A DNA stretch of 64,000 nucleotides from NCBI GenBank assembly GCA_950295325.1, contig OX485808.1, positions 13,270,501 to 13,334,500 of the forward strand. Direction: 5' to 3'. Below the pieces are notes generated by a model, which saw only the letters and a program-made list of their open reading frames with translations, made no database searches and was not told the DNA's origin. Below, in pieces: positions 34,050 through 45,404 of this stretch. Within the stretch, counting starts at the first letter, position 1. Each line of letters opens with the position of its first letter. Both the position numbers and the translations under genes were made by a program. The stretch is from Polytrichum commune (Eukaryota > Streptophyta > Polytrichopsida > Polytrichales > Polytrichaceae).

Positions 34050-35000
34050 CAATCCTGGGCTCGCATCCAGTGTGAGAAATTCCACACTTCAACCTCTTCA
34101 CCACAAACTCAAGTCTGAGCAGAAAGTCTTGCATGAATTTAATTTGCCTGCTGAGGAACAAAACCTAATCTCTCTGCAGACGCCTCTAGTCGTCGAAGGC
34201 AGCCCCACGCTCATCACCTACCTTAACATTCATCAAAGAAACTCCACCTGAGAGAAAATCTAATGCTTCCTACCAACCTGTACTACTTCAAGACCATTTT
34301 TACACTCCGCCTTCTGCGATAACACAACCTGTTGCAATAGTATGAGCTTCTTCCACACTCCAATCTCTTCACCACAACTCAACAAGCAGAGGTAGATTTG
34401 CATACATTTGATTTTTCTTCGGAGCAATCAAAACCTAATCACGCTCATCACCTATCTTAACCTCATCAGACAATCTCCATCTAAGACCAATTCCAATGCT
34501 TCCTACCGCCCCTATACTACTTCAAAGCATTTCAACACTCCACCTTCACCTTGTGCAATAACATCATAACCTCTTGCAATGATATAAACTTCTTCATCAC
34601 TCCAATCTCTCCACCACAAACTCCACAAGCAGAGGTCTTGCATACATTTGATTCCATCTAAGAGCAAATCCAATGCTTGCTACCACTCTTGAATTACTTC
34701 GGGCCATTCCCCTTCAATACCATCATAACCACTTGCAATGACATAAGCTTCTTCCACACTCCAATCTCTTTACCACAAACTCAACAAGCAGAGGTAGACT
34801 CGCGTAGATTTGATTATCCTCCGGAGCCAACAAAACGTAATCACGCTCATCGCCTACCTTAACCTTCATCAGACAAACTCCATCTCACAGCAAATCCAGT
34901 GCTTCCCTACCACTCCTGTACTACTTCGGACCATTTCTCCTCAACAACACCACAACCTCTTGCAATGACGACATAAGCTTCTCCAACACACAGGATAAAC
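34050..35000. repeat. Degenerate tandem array upstream of the RLP44-like gene
   Basis: A block reading CTTCCACACTCCAATCTCTT, CACCACAAACTCAACAAGCAGAGG and then CTTCATCAGACAAACTCCATCT recurs near 34085, 34350, 34590 and 34750, with a partial unit near 34977. Spacings vary from about 160 to 265 bp, so units have gained or lost segments. Confidence 0.75.
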
Positions 35001-35689
35001 TCCAAATCTAGCAGCTTCCACCTCGCCCCATTGCGTAACTTACTTCCGTTCCATCAAGTACCTGAATCTCCTAGCAGTAACAAGTCACAGTCCGACATTG
35101 AGCGAATCCGCAAACCTCCAAGAAATGACTCTGCCGTCAACTAGGGAAGAATAGGATTAGACTAGAATCGTCAAGGTTGTTGTTGACGTCGATGTTGGGA
35201 GCATTCCACCAAATTATCGATGATGATGATGATGACCACCTCCTTCTGTTGGTGTTGCGATGATGATAAGCTATTGATGAGCATCGTTGGCCATTTGCAG
35301 AGTGGTCTACTAATAACTTTCAAGTGAGTTGGGTTGGTGGATCCCTACTACTCCGCAGTGCCATTGAAGGTTGAGATGGGATGAGATGAGGAGAGTCGAG
35401 CGTAGGAGAACAGTATCATAGTACTGCTTACATAGAGTAGTCTACTAAAGTTAGTCGTGATGGATGTTTTGTTCTTCGATTTCTTTATGGGTTGTGGGTT
35501 GTGATGCGAGAGAGAGTCTTGGAAGAAGGCTTGACCGGCTAGGCGATGGTGGGTGGGTCAAAGTGCCAGCGGCGAAGCTGCATGGACGCCCATCTAGCCA
35601 GGTTGTTCCTTGGGCCCCACTGGCACCTCCGACTCCGCCTCTTCCTCTTCTTCAATCACATAAGTTACTCATTCACAAGTAAGGTAACT

Positions 35690-36665
35690 TATGTAGGTAA
35701 GGAAGGAAGGAAGGGTGAGTTTCCATGGAGGCCACTCGCCCACTAGATGCTACATAGTAGTGGGTTGGAGGTGTTCTCATGTACATAAAGCACACAGCCG
35801 CCAACCGACCACATTCTAGTGGCCTATTAGACTGTGGAGGGCCGTGGACACGCGCCGCCAAATTTTCATGCGCCCGCTAAAGCATTTTTTTCTTAACCTA
35901 CAGTTGTCGGTCACCGAAGGATTTGAAGATTGATGGTCTACAACTCCACCCTTGATACCCTAGTAGGTGGGTCTGGATGTGAGGAGATCTTAGTAGCTAG
36001 GTGGCATTATGGGTTTATGTGGGTAAGGAAGGGTGAGTTTCCATGAAGGTTGCTCGCCCACTAGATTCTAGATAGTAGTGGGTTGGGGTGTACTCATGTA
36101 CATAAAGCACACAACCGTCAACCGATCACATTTTGGTGGCCTATTAGAGTGTGGAGGGCCGTGGGCACGCGCCGCCAGACTTCAATGCACTCACTAAAGC
36201 CTTTTTTTTTTTTTTACCTACAGTTGTCGCTCATCGAAGGATTTGAAGATCGATGGTCTACAACTCCACCCTTGATACCCTAGTATGTGGGTCTGGATGT
36301 GAGGAGATCGTAGTAGCTAGGTGGCACTATGGGTTTATGTAGGTAAGGAAGGGTGAGTTTCCATGGAGGCCGCTTGCCCACTAGATTCTAGATAGTAGTG
36401 GGGTGGAGGTGTTCTCGTGTACATAAAGCACAAAGTTGCCAACTAACAACATTTTGGTGGCCTATTAGAATGTGGAAGGCCATGGACACGCATCACTAGA
36501 CTTCCATGCACCCACTAAAGCATTCTTTTTTAACCTACAACTGCCAATCACCAAATGATTTGAAGATCGATGGTCTACAACTCCATCCTTGATACGCTAG
36601 AGAAGCAAGCTAGTAGGTGGGCCCGGGGGTGAGGAGATCATAGTAGCTAGTTGGCACGTACGAAC
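35690..36665 (+). repeat. Three-unit ~320-bp tandem repeat
   Basis: The marker GGGTGAGTTTCCATG occurs at about 35714, 36031 and 36351 (spacings about 317 and 320). Each unit continues with a CATAAAGCACA block, GGCCTATTAGA.TGTGGA, ACCTACA.TTG, GATGGTCTACAACTCCA and TAGTAGCTAG. Unit 3 is the most diverged. Class unknown. Confidence 0.9.
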
Positions 36666-36713
36666 CCTACCCCATCATATTCCATCTACATTTGGGCAGT
36701 TTGTCCTCATCCA

Positions 36714-36760
36714 CACTAGAATCTAGTGGGCGAGTGGCCTATATGGAAACTCACCCTAAG
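36714..36760 (-). repeat. Inverted fragment of the ~320-bp repeat unit
   Basis: Read on the minus strand this matches the start of the tandem unit (GGGTGAGTTTCCAT, then CCACTCGCCCACTAGATTCT), about 50 bp beyond the end of the array. Confidence 0.8.
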
Positions 36761-38980
36761 TGCCGCCTCTAACTTGCTTACCACAACGTTAACTAGGTAA
36801 GTTAGGGTCCACCCCACACCAACCTAGTTAAGAGAATTATACCATGCCCACATTAGGGCGAGTCGTTGATCTTGGGTAGAAAGAGAAGTCCCTCGTGATA
36901 AGGAAAGTAAATCTCCTTCCGAAATTAACTACTACTAGTAAGTATTTTTCATCCTACTCACAATAACCTCATTGGATGTAACATACTGTAGTTTTGCGAG
37001 TGCATACAAGACAATAACTCCTATCAAGATGGAAACTCTCCCACTAGTGTGACCCAATCTTTGATCTTAGTGTGGCATGATATTAGCTACTTACAAGTTG
37101 GTGAAGATCAGCTAACCAAAATGCTAGCTAGCTAAACCCCTGAGGTGTAGACTCTCACATGGATTATAAAATAATGTGAGTATAAGAAGGGGTACGATTT
37201 GAGGTACTATCGTACATAGTATACATAAGGGAGAGGTATTATTTTTCTCTTGTTTGTAGATTTGAAAAGGCTACTAAGAATATTGGAGTTAAGGTACATG
37301 TACAAAAGGGGGCCCTACTTGGTTTAAAGAGATAATTAACAATAGGTTTGTTGGTTTCATCCACCTCACATTATCATCCATCGTTATCATATGGTCATAG
37401 TCCTCAATGACTACCTTGTCCATTCTTCTTAGGCTTGCATTTGGGAATTAGGTTGTTATGAATTGAGGCTCTTCAAGCGCTCATAGGCTCCCTTAAGATT
37501 TGCTCTCCAAATTATGGCTAAGTTACTATGTTTTTTTGTCCTTGTTTGTTTAATGTTGTTGTTGAGTTATGGGCTATGGACGAAACAATGTTCAATGACT
37601 TTCTCGTTTGAAAGTGAAAGTGGATTCAATAAATAACAAAGGCCTATTTAATTCATGATTTTGAATTTCTACATGTAGTGGAGGCATTATCACATTAAAT
37701 TGAAAAGCTTAGTATAAATACATGAATCCATTCTCTAGCTTGCCATTAGTACGTATATATTTGTTTCTCTCTATAAACTTATTTATAAGGTAGGAGGACA
37801 TATTCCCGAGTAGGTACCTATTCCCAGGACCTATAAGAGTGTTGATTACCGTGATTGTCCTATCAAATTTTGTGTGTGTCAACAATGTGAATGGAATTGG
37901 AGATTATATGGCAATGTGCATGTATAGTATAGAGAATGCATTCACTTGTTTGAGATTAAGAGGCGTGGCTATTGGAATTAGGTGACAATGTCATTTTGAA
38001 AATGGATGAGATGTGCATATAGAGGTGGCTGAAAATTAGAGCCACAGCCACAATTATGGATTGTGGGTATCTCTTCATTCACCACTACATCCTCGGATTT
38101 AGAATGGTGGAGCCTATTATTGACTCTTATGATGTGCATTTTTACTGCAACAAGGTGCTAATGTATAAGTGAACCTTCATAAAGACACCACGACATTTTA
38201 TTTTATTTTAAGTCACAAAGAGTGTATGAGGATTTGCAACAATACGCGAGTCGGTGGAGTAATGAATGAAATTGAAGAATTTTAGTTTTGATTAGAGAAT
38301 AGTGAGGTAATTGTGAAGTAATCATGGAGCAAATAAGCCAATGATTATGGTGCGAAGGAGATTCCATTGCAAGACGCCATGTTGCATGCAACCGATTGTA
38401 TCAGCTTGGTGAAGGGAGAGGTTTTGATGGCAATCCACTAAGCTTCCCAATACCCACATCTACGTATCACCCACGTGCATTGAGCGCAATGTCATCAACA
38501 TTTTGAGTTGCAACTCCGTCAACAGGTTGAGTAATGGTGGAATATGATCCTTCATTCAACACTACAATCCAAACGGGAAGGGTGACGATGGCAGATCCGT
38601 CAACAACAACTCAATGCAAAGACCCATGCATGCGACATCTAAGAGATCTCACACTTTAAATGCAATACCTGCATTTGTGAGCAACAACATGGGCCACAAC
38701 TGTGTGCCAACATTGTTGTGGTTGTTCCACCTACACAACGCAGTGGGTTCACATAGGAGCCATTTGCAAATTGGACGAATGAGGCCTTACCAGTGACCAT
38801 AAAGGCAATCAAAGCCGGCGGGATGATATGCTTCATTGTGCACCACTTCATAATCTCTCCAACCAACCTCACAAATCACGCCTACAGCTTAACACGGTCA
38901 TGGAAGAAAGGGCCGCCAAGAGTTCTCGCACATGTTGAGGAAAAATAATTAGTTGTGTATTTGATGAAGATGCAATTGAT

Positions 38981-38982
<2 letters not shown>
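36761..38982. other. Non-coding stretch between the tandem array and the transposase remnant
   Basis: No gene was recognised. The part nearest 38982 may hold the unrecognised 5' end of the element whose transposase follows. Confidence 0.5.

Positions 38983-39011
<29 letters not shown>
38983..39011. repeat. (CT)n microsatellite
   Basis: Uninterrupted CT dinucleotide run just upstream of the broken transposase. Confidence 0.95.
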
Positions 39012-39019
39012 CTTTGCAT

Positions 39020-39960
39020 TAAGGTTGCTATGATTACACAAAAGAGAGCCGCACCCTTCATTGATGGAATTCTAAGGAATAGCTAAATTAGGCAGTTTAA
39101 AAGGAGACACCATGATTTGAAATTGAAAAATGCATAAGAATTAGACATTGCAAGAGTAAGGGGACTTTGTGCATAAATGTAGCAAATTTTTGCACAAACT
39201 TGCAAGAGATGTTTGAAGGGAACAACTATCCAACAAATCGTGTGTGGAATTGTGACGAATCCAATGCACAAAATGGTAGTAGTGGTGGAGTGTTTGCCTT
39301 GCCAAAGGAGTTTCTAAATATGTCCACACCCTAACACCAAATGAGAGAGAGCATGTCACTATTTTATCATGCATCAATGTTGTTGGTAAAAACATTCCGG
39401 GTTTACATCTTTAAAGGCAAGAAAATGAGAGAGAATTACATACTACATTGTGAGGGTAGAGCTAGCTAACATGGCTACGTAATCAAAAGCTTGGATGACA
39501 AGCATTTATTCTCATATTGGATCTCACATTTCATGAGGGCGTTAGAAAGAAGAAGAGGCCTCTCACCTACAAATCGTCATCTACTCATAGTAGATGGCCA
39601 CAACTTTCATATCACATTAGAGGTTGTGGAGAAGGCTATGAAGGTAGCCTAGATCTTCTCACATTGCCATCTCATACAAACCATCATCTACAACCTTTAG
39701 ATGCGAGTGTTTTTGGGCCTTTCATAAAAACATTCCATTGTTATAGGGATGCTTGGATATTGCATAATAAAGGAACACCAATGTCAAAACAAATAATAGC
39801 TCTGTAGGTATCACCTAGCTTGGCAAAAGCCCTCGTACTAAGAAACTTACAAATTGGTTTTAGAGCATGCGCCATTTTGGCCTTTAAGCTCACACATGGT
39901 ACACAAATACTTTGGTCTGACAATGTCATTTGTTCAAAGGCCAACAAATCCCAATGGATA
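39020..39960 (+). pseudogene. Pogo-superfamily DDE transposase, broken (NCDES clade)
   Basis: Read across frameshifts on the plus strand, the parts come in the order of a pogo-like transposase. They are a CENP-B-type DNA-binding stretch (RRAAPFIDGI, then LDIARVRGLC near 39025-39160), the first catalytic aspartate in WNCDES near 39240, and LTPNEREHVTILSCINVVGK at about 39330-39390. Next come FKGKKMRENYI, ISHFMRAL and LSPTNRHLLIVDGHNFHITL with the second aspartate. LPSHTNHHLQPLDASVFGPF carries the third. A GFRACAI stretch of the C-terminal part follows. At least two frameshifts (near 39405 and 39645) and several stops disrupt it. It is a different lineage from the transposase at 41265-42881, whose block reads NIDETC. 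No terminal repeats were found. Confidence 0.75.
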
Positions 39961-40784
39961 TGAGTTGGAACCAAAATACGATAATGAGGAGTAGGGCTCC
40001 CAAAGGATGCAAGAGATACATGGATATATGATCCCCAAGACTTAGCCCGAGTGGCAACAATACTTCATACCTCCAACAACCACAATCGAGGGAGACGAAG
40101 ATCATGCATGTCTTTTGGCATAGGAATGCTAGCTTATCAACTTCACATCACCAACCACCCAATTTTCCTATCTTGATTTGAGAATGGTAGTTGTTTTTTT
40201 TAGTCGTTGTTTGCATGCTTGAGTAATTGCCAACGCACATGATAAGTTGTGTAGTTCCTTTTTTATACAAACTTGTTATCTTTATTCAACCTTAAGCATG
40301 CGATTGAAAGAGTAGGTTATGCTCATAATTAGATGTACAAGATTTGTGCCAATTTTTTTTAAAATAGATGTACAAGCTCATAACAACGACAAGCCAGTCT
40401 ATGTCAACCTACTAGCCCTTACATCATTTTTGCATCAACATTGGATTGTAAATATACGTTGTTTCAATAATATATATATATTTTTGTCTAAACTAAGGTA
40501 GCATTTTGCTGAGTTGCTCCCAATTTTTCAAGCTCTATGGGTACTTGGAAGTGCATGATTCTCTTAAACACTTGTGAATAGGCGTCTCTACCTTATAGGG
40601 GGTTTAATTTCATAGTGACCCACGAACATCATTTAGGTTTTTTTGAAGAGTCCACCCCCTGGGAACTAAACCCATGGTCAAATGCCCGCACATCTAGTTA
40701 GAAGAATTAACTATCAATATGGGTTAGTGAGAATCGCCTTATTAATATGCTAACTAACCAATCGCAAACCATGCCCACAACCAC
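39961..40784. other. Non-coding stretch
   Basis: No gene was recognised. A short (AT)n run lies near 40470. Confidence 0.5.
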
Positions 40785-41010
40785 TTTCCTCATAATTTTG
40801 GGAGCTCTTATGAATGTCTTATTCATTGTCAAAGTGAGGATTCTCTAGATTAATAAATGATCATATATATAGGTCCCCACAACTATGTTGACTATTATGT
40901 CTAGAATGGTTAACAAGTCTTAGGCATGCAGTCCAATCTCTTTTCAACACATCTCATTATGGTGTCCATTCTTAGATTTGTAGCCAATTATACACCACTC
41001 CAACCAGATA
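40785..41010 (+). repeat. Dispersed repeat family X, copy
   Basis: It shares with 23055-23290 the blocks CCACTTTCCTC, GTCAAAGTGAGGATTCTC, TATGTTGACTATT and CAGTCCAATCTC. It ends about 20 bp before the pogo element at 41032. Confidence 0.7.
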
Positions 41011-41031
41011 CATTCAAGACTCTAAATGTTA

Positions 41032-43791
41032 CAGGTCAGGAGTAGGAAAAAAATAACATATATAGAATTACAACAAGTAGCACTTATAGAATTCATACCG
41101 ATGATTAATAACATTTATAGAAATAACACTTAAAATTTTCCAAAAATGAAGAACATAATGTTTTATAAAAATAAGAAATAAAAGTACAAATGATAATACA
41201 TAATTCAATTAAACTAATTGAGAGAAATAATCTATATAGTAGTAACTTGACAAGATTCTTCCAACTAAACTAACCGAAAGAAAGAGTCTATAGAAGTTTG
41301 ACAAAAAGCTTCCAAATGATGAGATGAAACTTCGTTTTGGAGTCCTTGAATGCTCCTGATGTGTGATAGGGCATCATTTGGTCTTTGTTCAAAGTATTTC
41401 TTCAAAGGCTCTAGAGAACACTCATCAACACTCAATCCTACAACATATTCTACCACATCAACCATAACCTCATCAACATCAATTTCTTGATGTTCTGAGG
41501 AATACATATCCAAAAACTCCTCATCAATAGGTTCATAGGGGTTGTTTAAATCAAACTCCATCTCATAATTGAGGTATTCATGAGCATTCATCATGTCACC
41601 CACCTCACTATCAGATGACAACAACGTCAATTGATGAAGTAGATTAGCAACTTTGTCAACCTCTACCAAGCGCCTAACTTCCTTTATCTCCCTCTCAATA
41701 GAGATTAAAAGAACACCATGTGCCTCCAACAATTTTGAATTGTCAATGTGGTAACCCCTACACGCCATGCCCGCTCAACCATAACAACAACTTGCTATAT
41801 ATATATATATCAATTGCAAACACTTTGTTTACACTAAAAAAATCTATTTGATATTGAATCACCAACTTTTGGTGTTGTGCCTTGAAAGATGCAATAATGC
41901 ATGCATCCATGGGTTGAAAACGACTTGTAGTGTTCGGAGGTAGAAATTCTAATCATGTGACCCTCAAACGTGAACCTACATTTGGCACTTGATGACAAAA
42001 GAAATTATCTAGGAGAAAAAACACCTTTTCTTTCTATGCCAACACCATCCTCCTCTCAAAATCTAGTATAAACTGCTAAAAATTGACCATGGTCATCCAC
42101 GCCTTCTTGTTAGCGGCCCGCTTAATACCCAAATTCTCCGGATAGCGAATGCTCCTAGACGTAAAGGCCCGTGGCTTCAAATACTGATAAATAATCAGTG
42201 GAAGAAGGCAAATGGTACATGTAACATTCGCAGTGAGCGCCATGGTAATCCGCTCTTTTTGCTTCTTCTTCCCAAATAGTCTCTTTGTAGCCAATGTTCG
42301 ATTTGGCTACAACCTGTAAAAAAGACATGTTTCATCGATGTTAAAAACATCATCGCTATCGTATTCAGATACAATAGCTTTGATCTCTTCCATCCTCCTC
42401 AATACCTCTGCTGAAGTGTCAGCAAGGGCATCTTCACCATGACAAGTGTATGCCTTGATGTTGAACCTCTTCTTGAATTTGGTTACCCACCCATGTGAAA
42501 CTTGAGTTCCTTGTCACTAGGATCTGTAGGTTGCAAAGCATAGAATTGATGTGTTACAGCTACCAACAGATCATCAGATATGATTGCGCCCTTCTCTTGC
42601 ATTGTTGTAAACCAACTGAAAGTAGCTTGCTCCACTTCGGGACAATGCACCTTCCTAATGCGCTTTGAATCAACCAAATGACCCACATCAAAAGTGGTAA
42701 GTGAGTCTTTCTTCTTCAAGACTCTACTTATAGTCATTTGCAAAACTAAAGTATCAAATTTGACATTTGCCCACTCTGTCAATGCCTTCTCACTAATTTT
42801 CACCCCTGAAGCCACCAAACTCTCATAATGGGAAATGATCTCTAGCTTCTCCTTAAAGATGAACTCTCTATCCTTGCCCATTGCAAACCTCCACTAAAAA
42901 CGAAACGCTTAAAATATAAATGGATGGTATAAAATCAATTTTGAGGCCTCGTGAAGAATAAGTGTAGATGTGTGGTGCAAACTAAATGATGAACGCCTTG
43001 TTGTGGTTGTTGTTGCCCATTGCCACGTCCTCCAACTTTAAGATCTAAACCACTGCAGTTACAATCTTTAAAAATCTTGAAAATTTATGTTTACAACATT
43101 ATGGGAAAAATAATAATTAAAAAAAATCAAGCCCCATATCTTATCTTGGTTGTTGATGCGTGGTTGAACAAGAATTGAATTTGCTTACAATTACAAAATT
43201 TACAATTTCTAGGGGAAAAAGGAAAAATAAAGTAAAATTCAGGCTCCATACCCTTGATTGATCCGTAAACCTGTTGACTAACAATCTACTTGCAATTTTT
43301 TGAAAAGAAAAAGAAAAAAAGAAAAGAAAGACAAAAAAATAAGTTTCATACAGTCCATGCGCATGCTTGATTGTTGACCCTAATTGATGCACCTAAAAGA
43401 TGCTATATCAAGTATTGTAAGCCCCAAGTAGAAAAGTAGCACCCAACTCCCAAACCTTCTATGTCTGCCATCTCCTCTCCCAAATTGCTTGAAAGTGCAC
43501 AAGGAGGAAGGATCTCTCAATAAGAGAGAATATTCGACTTATTCGCAAAGAATATGGGATAAATATGATTACATGTTTAAAATGTATGCTCTCATGTATT
43601 ATTCCCTTGATTTTCTCAAAATTAACACTTGTAAAGGTGCAATTAACAAAGAAGGGAGTAGAGCATGTTATAACACTTAACACATAACACTCACTAGTCT
43701 TACCAATTGTGTTTTTCTAGGGGAGTAAAATTTTCTTAACATATATGAAATTATAACGCTTATAGAGGTAACACTTATAGAGTCATGACTG
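41032..43791 (-). mobile_element. Full-length but decayed pogo/Tigger-like transposon (2,760 bp)
   Basis: The right end, read inwards, is CAGTCATGACTCTATAAGTG followed by CTCTATAA, the form of plant Lemi-type ends. TA follows at 43792-43793. The left end begins CAGGTCAGGAG after TA at 41030-41031 and is more diverged, with ACTTATAGA motifs just inside. The element encloses a minus-strand transposase occupying most of its length, as in an autonomous pogo element. Confidence 0.7.
41265..42881 (-). pseudogene. Pogo/Tigger-like DDE transposase (broken)
   Basis: From ATG near 42881 the frame has an N-terminal helix-turn-helix (EIISHYESL...KISEKALTEW), then a CENP-B-type domain (KRIRKVHCPEVEQATFSWF). 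A frameshift near 42490 follows, with the coding resuming at GWVTKFKKRFNIK. The DDE domain shows FNIDETCLFYRL with the first aspartate. A TAG at 42307-42309 comes before PNRTLATKRLFGKKKQKERIT. FFLLDNFFCH carries the second aspartate, and FLPPNTTSRFQPMDA the third. The tail (41265-41768) is acidic and ends TSIDSFF. At least three more stops lie between 41769 and 42076. All three catalytic aspartates are still visible although the frame is dead. Confidence 0.8.
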
Positions 43792-43796
43792 TAAAG

Positions 43797-44190
43797 CACA
43801 TCTACCTTATGCATAAAGTATTTCAAAGAGGGATGAAATCATGTGTTTGATTTTTTTTGAGAATTTTCTGTTAAGAGGTCATTAGTTCATCATGTGTCAG
43901 AGCTTATTTAGAAAGTTGGGTGAAACTTCTTGGATGTCTTCTTGCCATCTCAATAATTCTTTTAAAAACTAATAATAGGGTTTACCCCATGGAACATGTC
44001 ACCCTAAATTCCGGATCACCCTATGCGAGGCTACCCCCCAACTCCAGTATGACAAGCTAGGAAGTTGTTTTTTAATAGTCCGACACCACTATTTGAACAT
44101 GGTAATTTAAGCCTTCAGACTGAGTGGGTGACTTTATGCACATACTCACATTCTAGCCAACTCACCATGAGCTTGATGCCAAACCCTTAT
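43797..44190 (+). repeat. Dispersed repeat family Z, copy
   Basis: It matches 61690-62100: blocks AAAGTAT.TCAAAGAG, TTGAGAATTTT.TCTGTTAAGAG, GTTAGTTCATC and GGAAAGTTGG.TG. No coding capacity. Confidence 0.65.
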
Positions 44191-45404
44191 GCATAAAATT
44201 ACAAAACATGTGATTAAAAACTGAGGTGTGTGTGCCTTTTGTGGTCACTTGGGTCTTGTTTTATGTGATTAGCTGCACTAGATAGTTATGTTAAAGCATG
44301 TTTACTTATGTCAGTTATTATTTGGAGTTACACGATGCTATTTTAAACTATCAATGTAACTTTCATTATGAAGTTATGTGAGTCCACGTATTGGATTCAA
44401 TTTGTTTTCCCTCCTCTTGTTGTCCATCCTAAGTTACCCTTTTGTGTGATTTGTTGTGGGCCCTCGTTTGGTGTGACTAAGGTACTAACGTGTCCCTACT
44501 AAAAGTGGTCGGTGGCAACTCTACACACCCCGTTCACTAACATTAAATTATTCAAATTGGAACGTGGCCTTTAGAGGTGGACATCATTCCCATTTATATT
44601 CAACGTTGAATTTGGGAAAGGATCCGATATGTATCCCCATTGGGTACAAGAATAATTCCGCACAAAAGAAAATGGGCCCACATAAGTCCCAACACAGACT
44701 GAGTGATACTTGCTATGTCTCACATTTTATGAGCTCTCATGCATGTCTTATACATCATCAAAATGATTATTCGCTTTCTTAAGAATGATCACACAACACT
44801 ACTAGGATTGTGGGTACTATCTCACACTCGCATTTGACACAATGGTCATTTTTACACCAAAGGAGCTTCGTTTCAATTGCAAGTGTGTGTTTTGAACCCA
44901 CCATCTTAGTTACAGAAATATTTGTTTGCTCATGTATGTATACAGTCACTTTGTAAGCTCCTTTTTGTTTGGCCCCGCAATCATGACAAATTCGCAGAGC
45001 CTAAGATAGTAATGAGAACTAAAATCCTAATCAAGACTTTCAAGCATATCAAATATCTTGGAAATTTTCCATTAATTGTATATAAAGCTAGTAAAGGCTA
45101 GAGAGTCTCCAAAGTTTTTTCCACAAAAATTCACATGTGACCTACAAAAATCTGCAAAGTATTTAAAGTAACGAGCCTTTCATAGAAGTTAAATACCTTT
45201 AAAATAGTTATTTTTGACAGGTATGTTTGACAGGTTAAATATCTTGACATAGTTCCAAAAAATTCCAAAGATATGAATACCTATGAAGAGTCTACATAAT
45301 TATTTTGAAAAAAAAAATTCATATGCAACCTACACAAATTTGCAAAGTATACAATAAATTTATGTAGTAACTATGTAGTGACTATGTACAATAACTATAT
45401 AAGG
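44191..45404. other. Non-coding AT-rich stretch
   Basis: 44710-44790 weakly resembles family X (TGAGCTCTCATGCATGTCTTATAC). Nothing else was recognised. Confidence 0.5.

Noticed and set aside
34050-36665. CRISPR-like arrays
   Set aside because: Repeat units are 160-320 bp, degenerate and directly tandem, without short repeats separated by unique spacers, and the DNA is plant nuclear.
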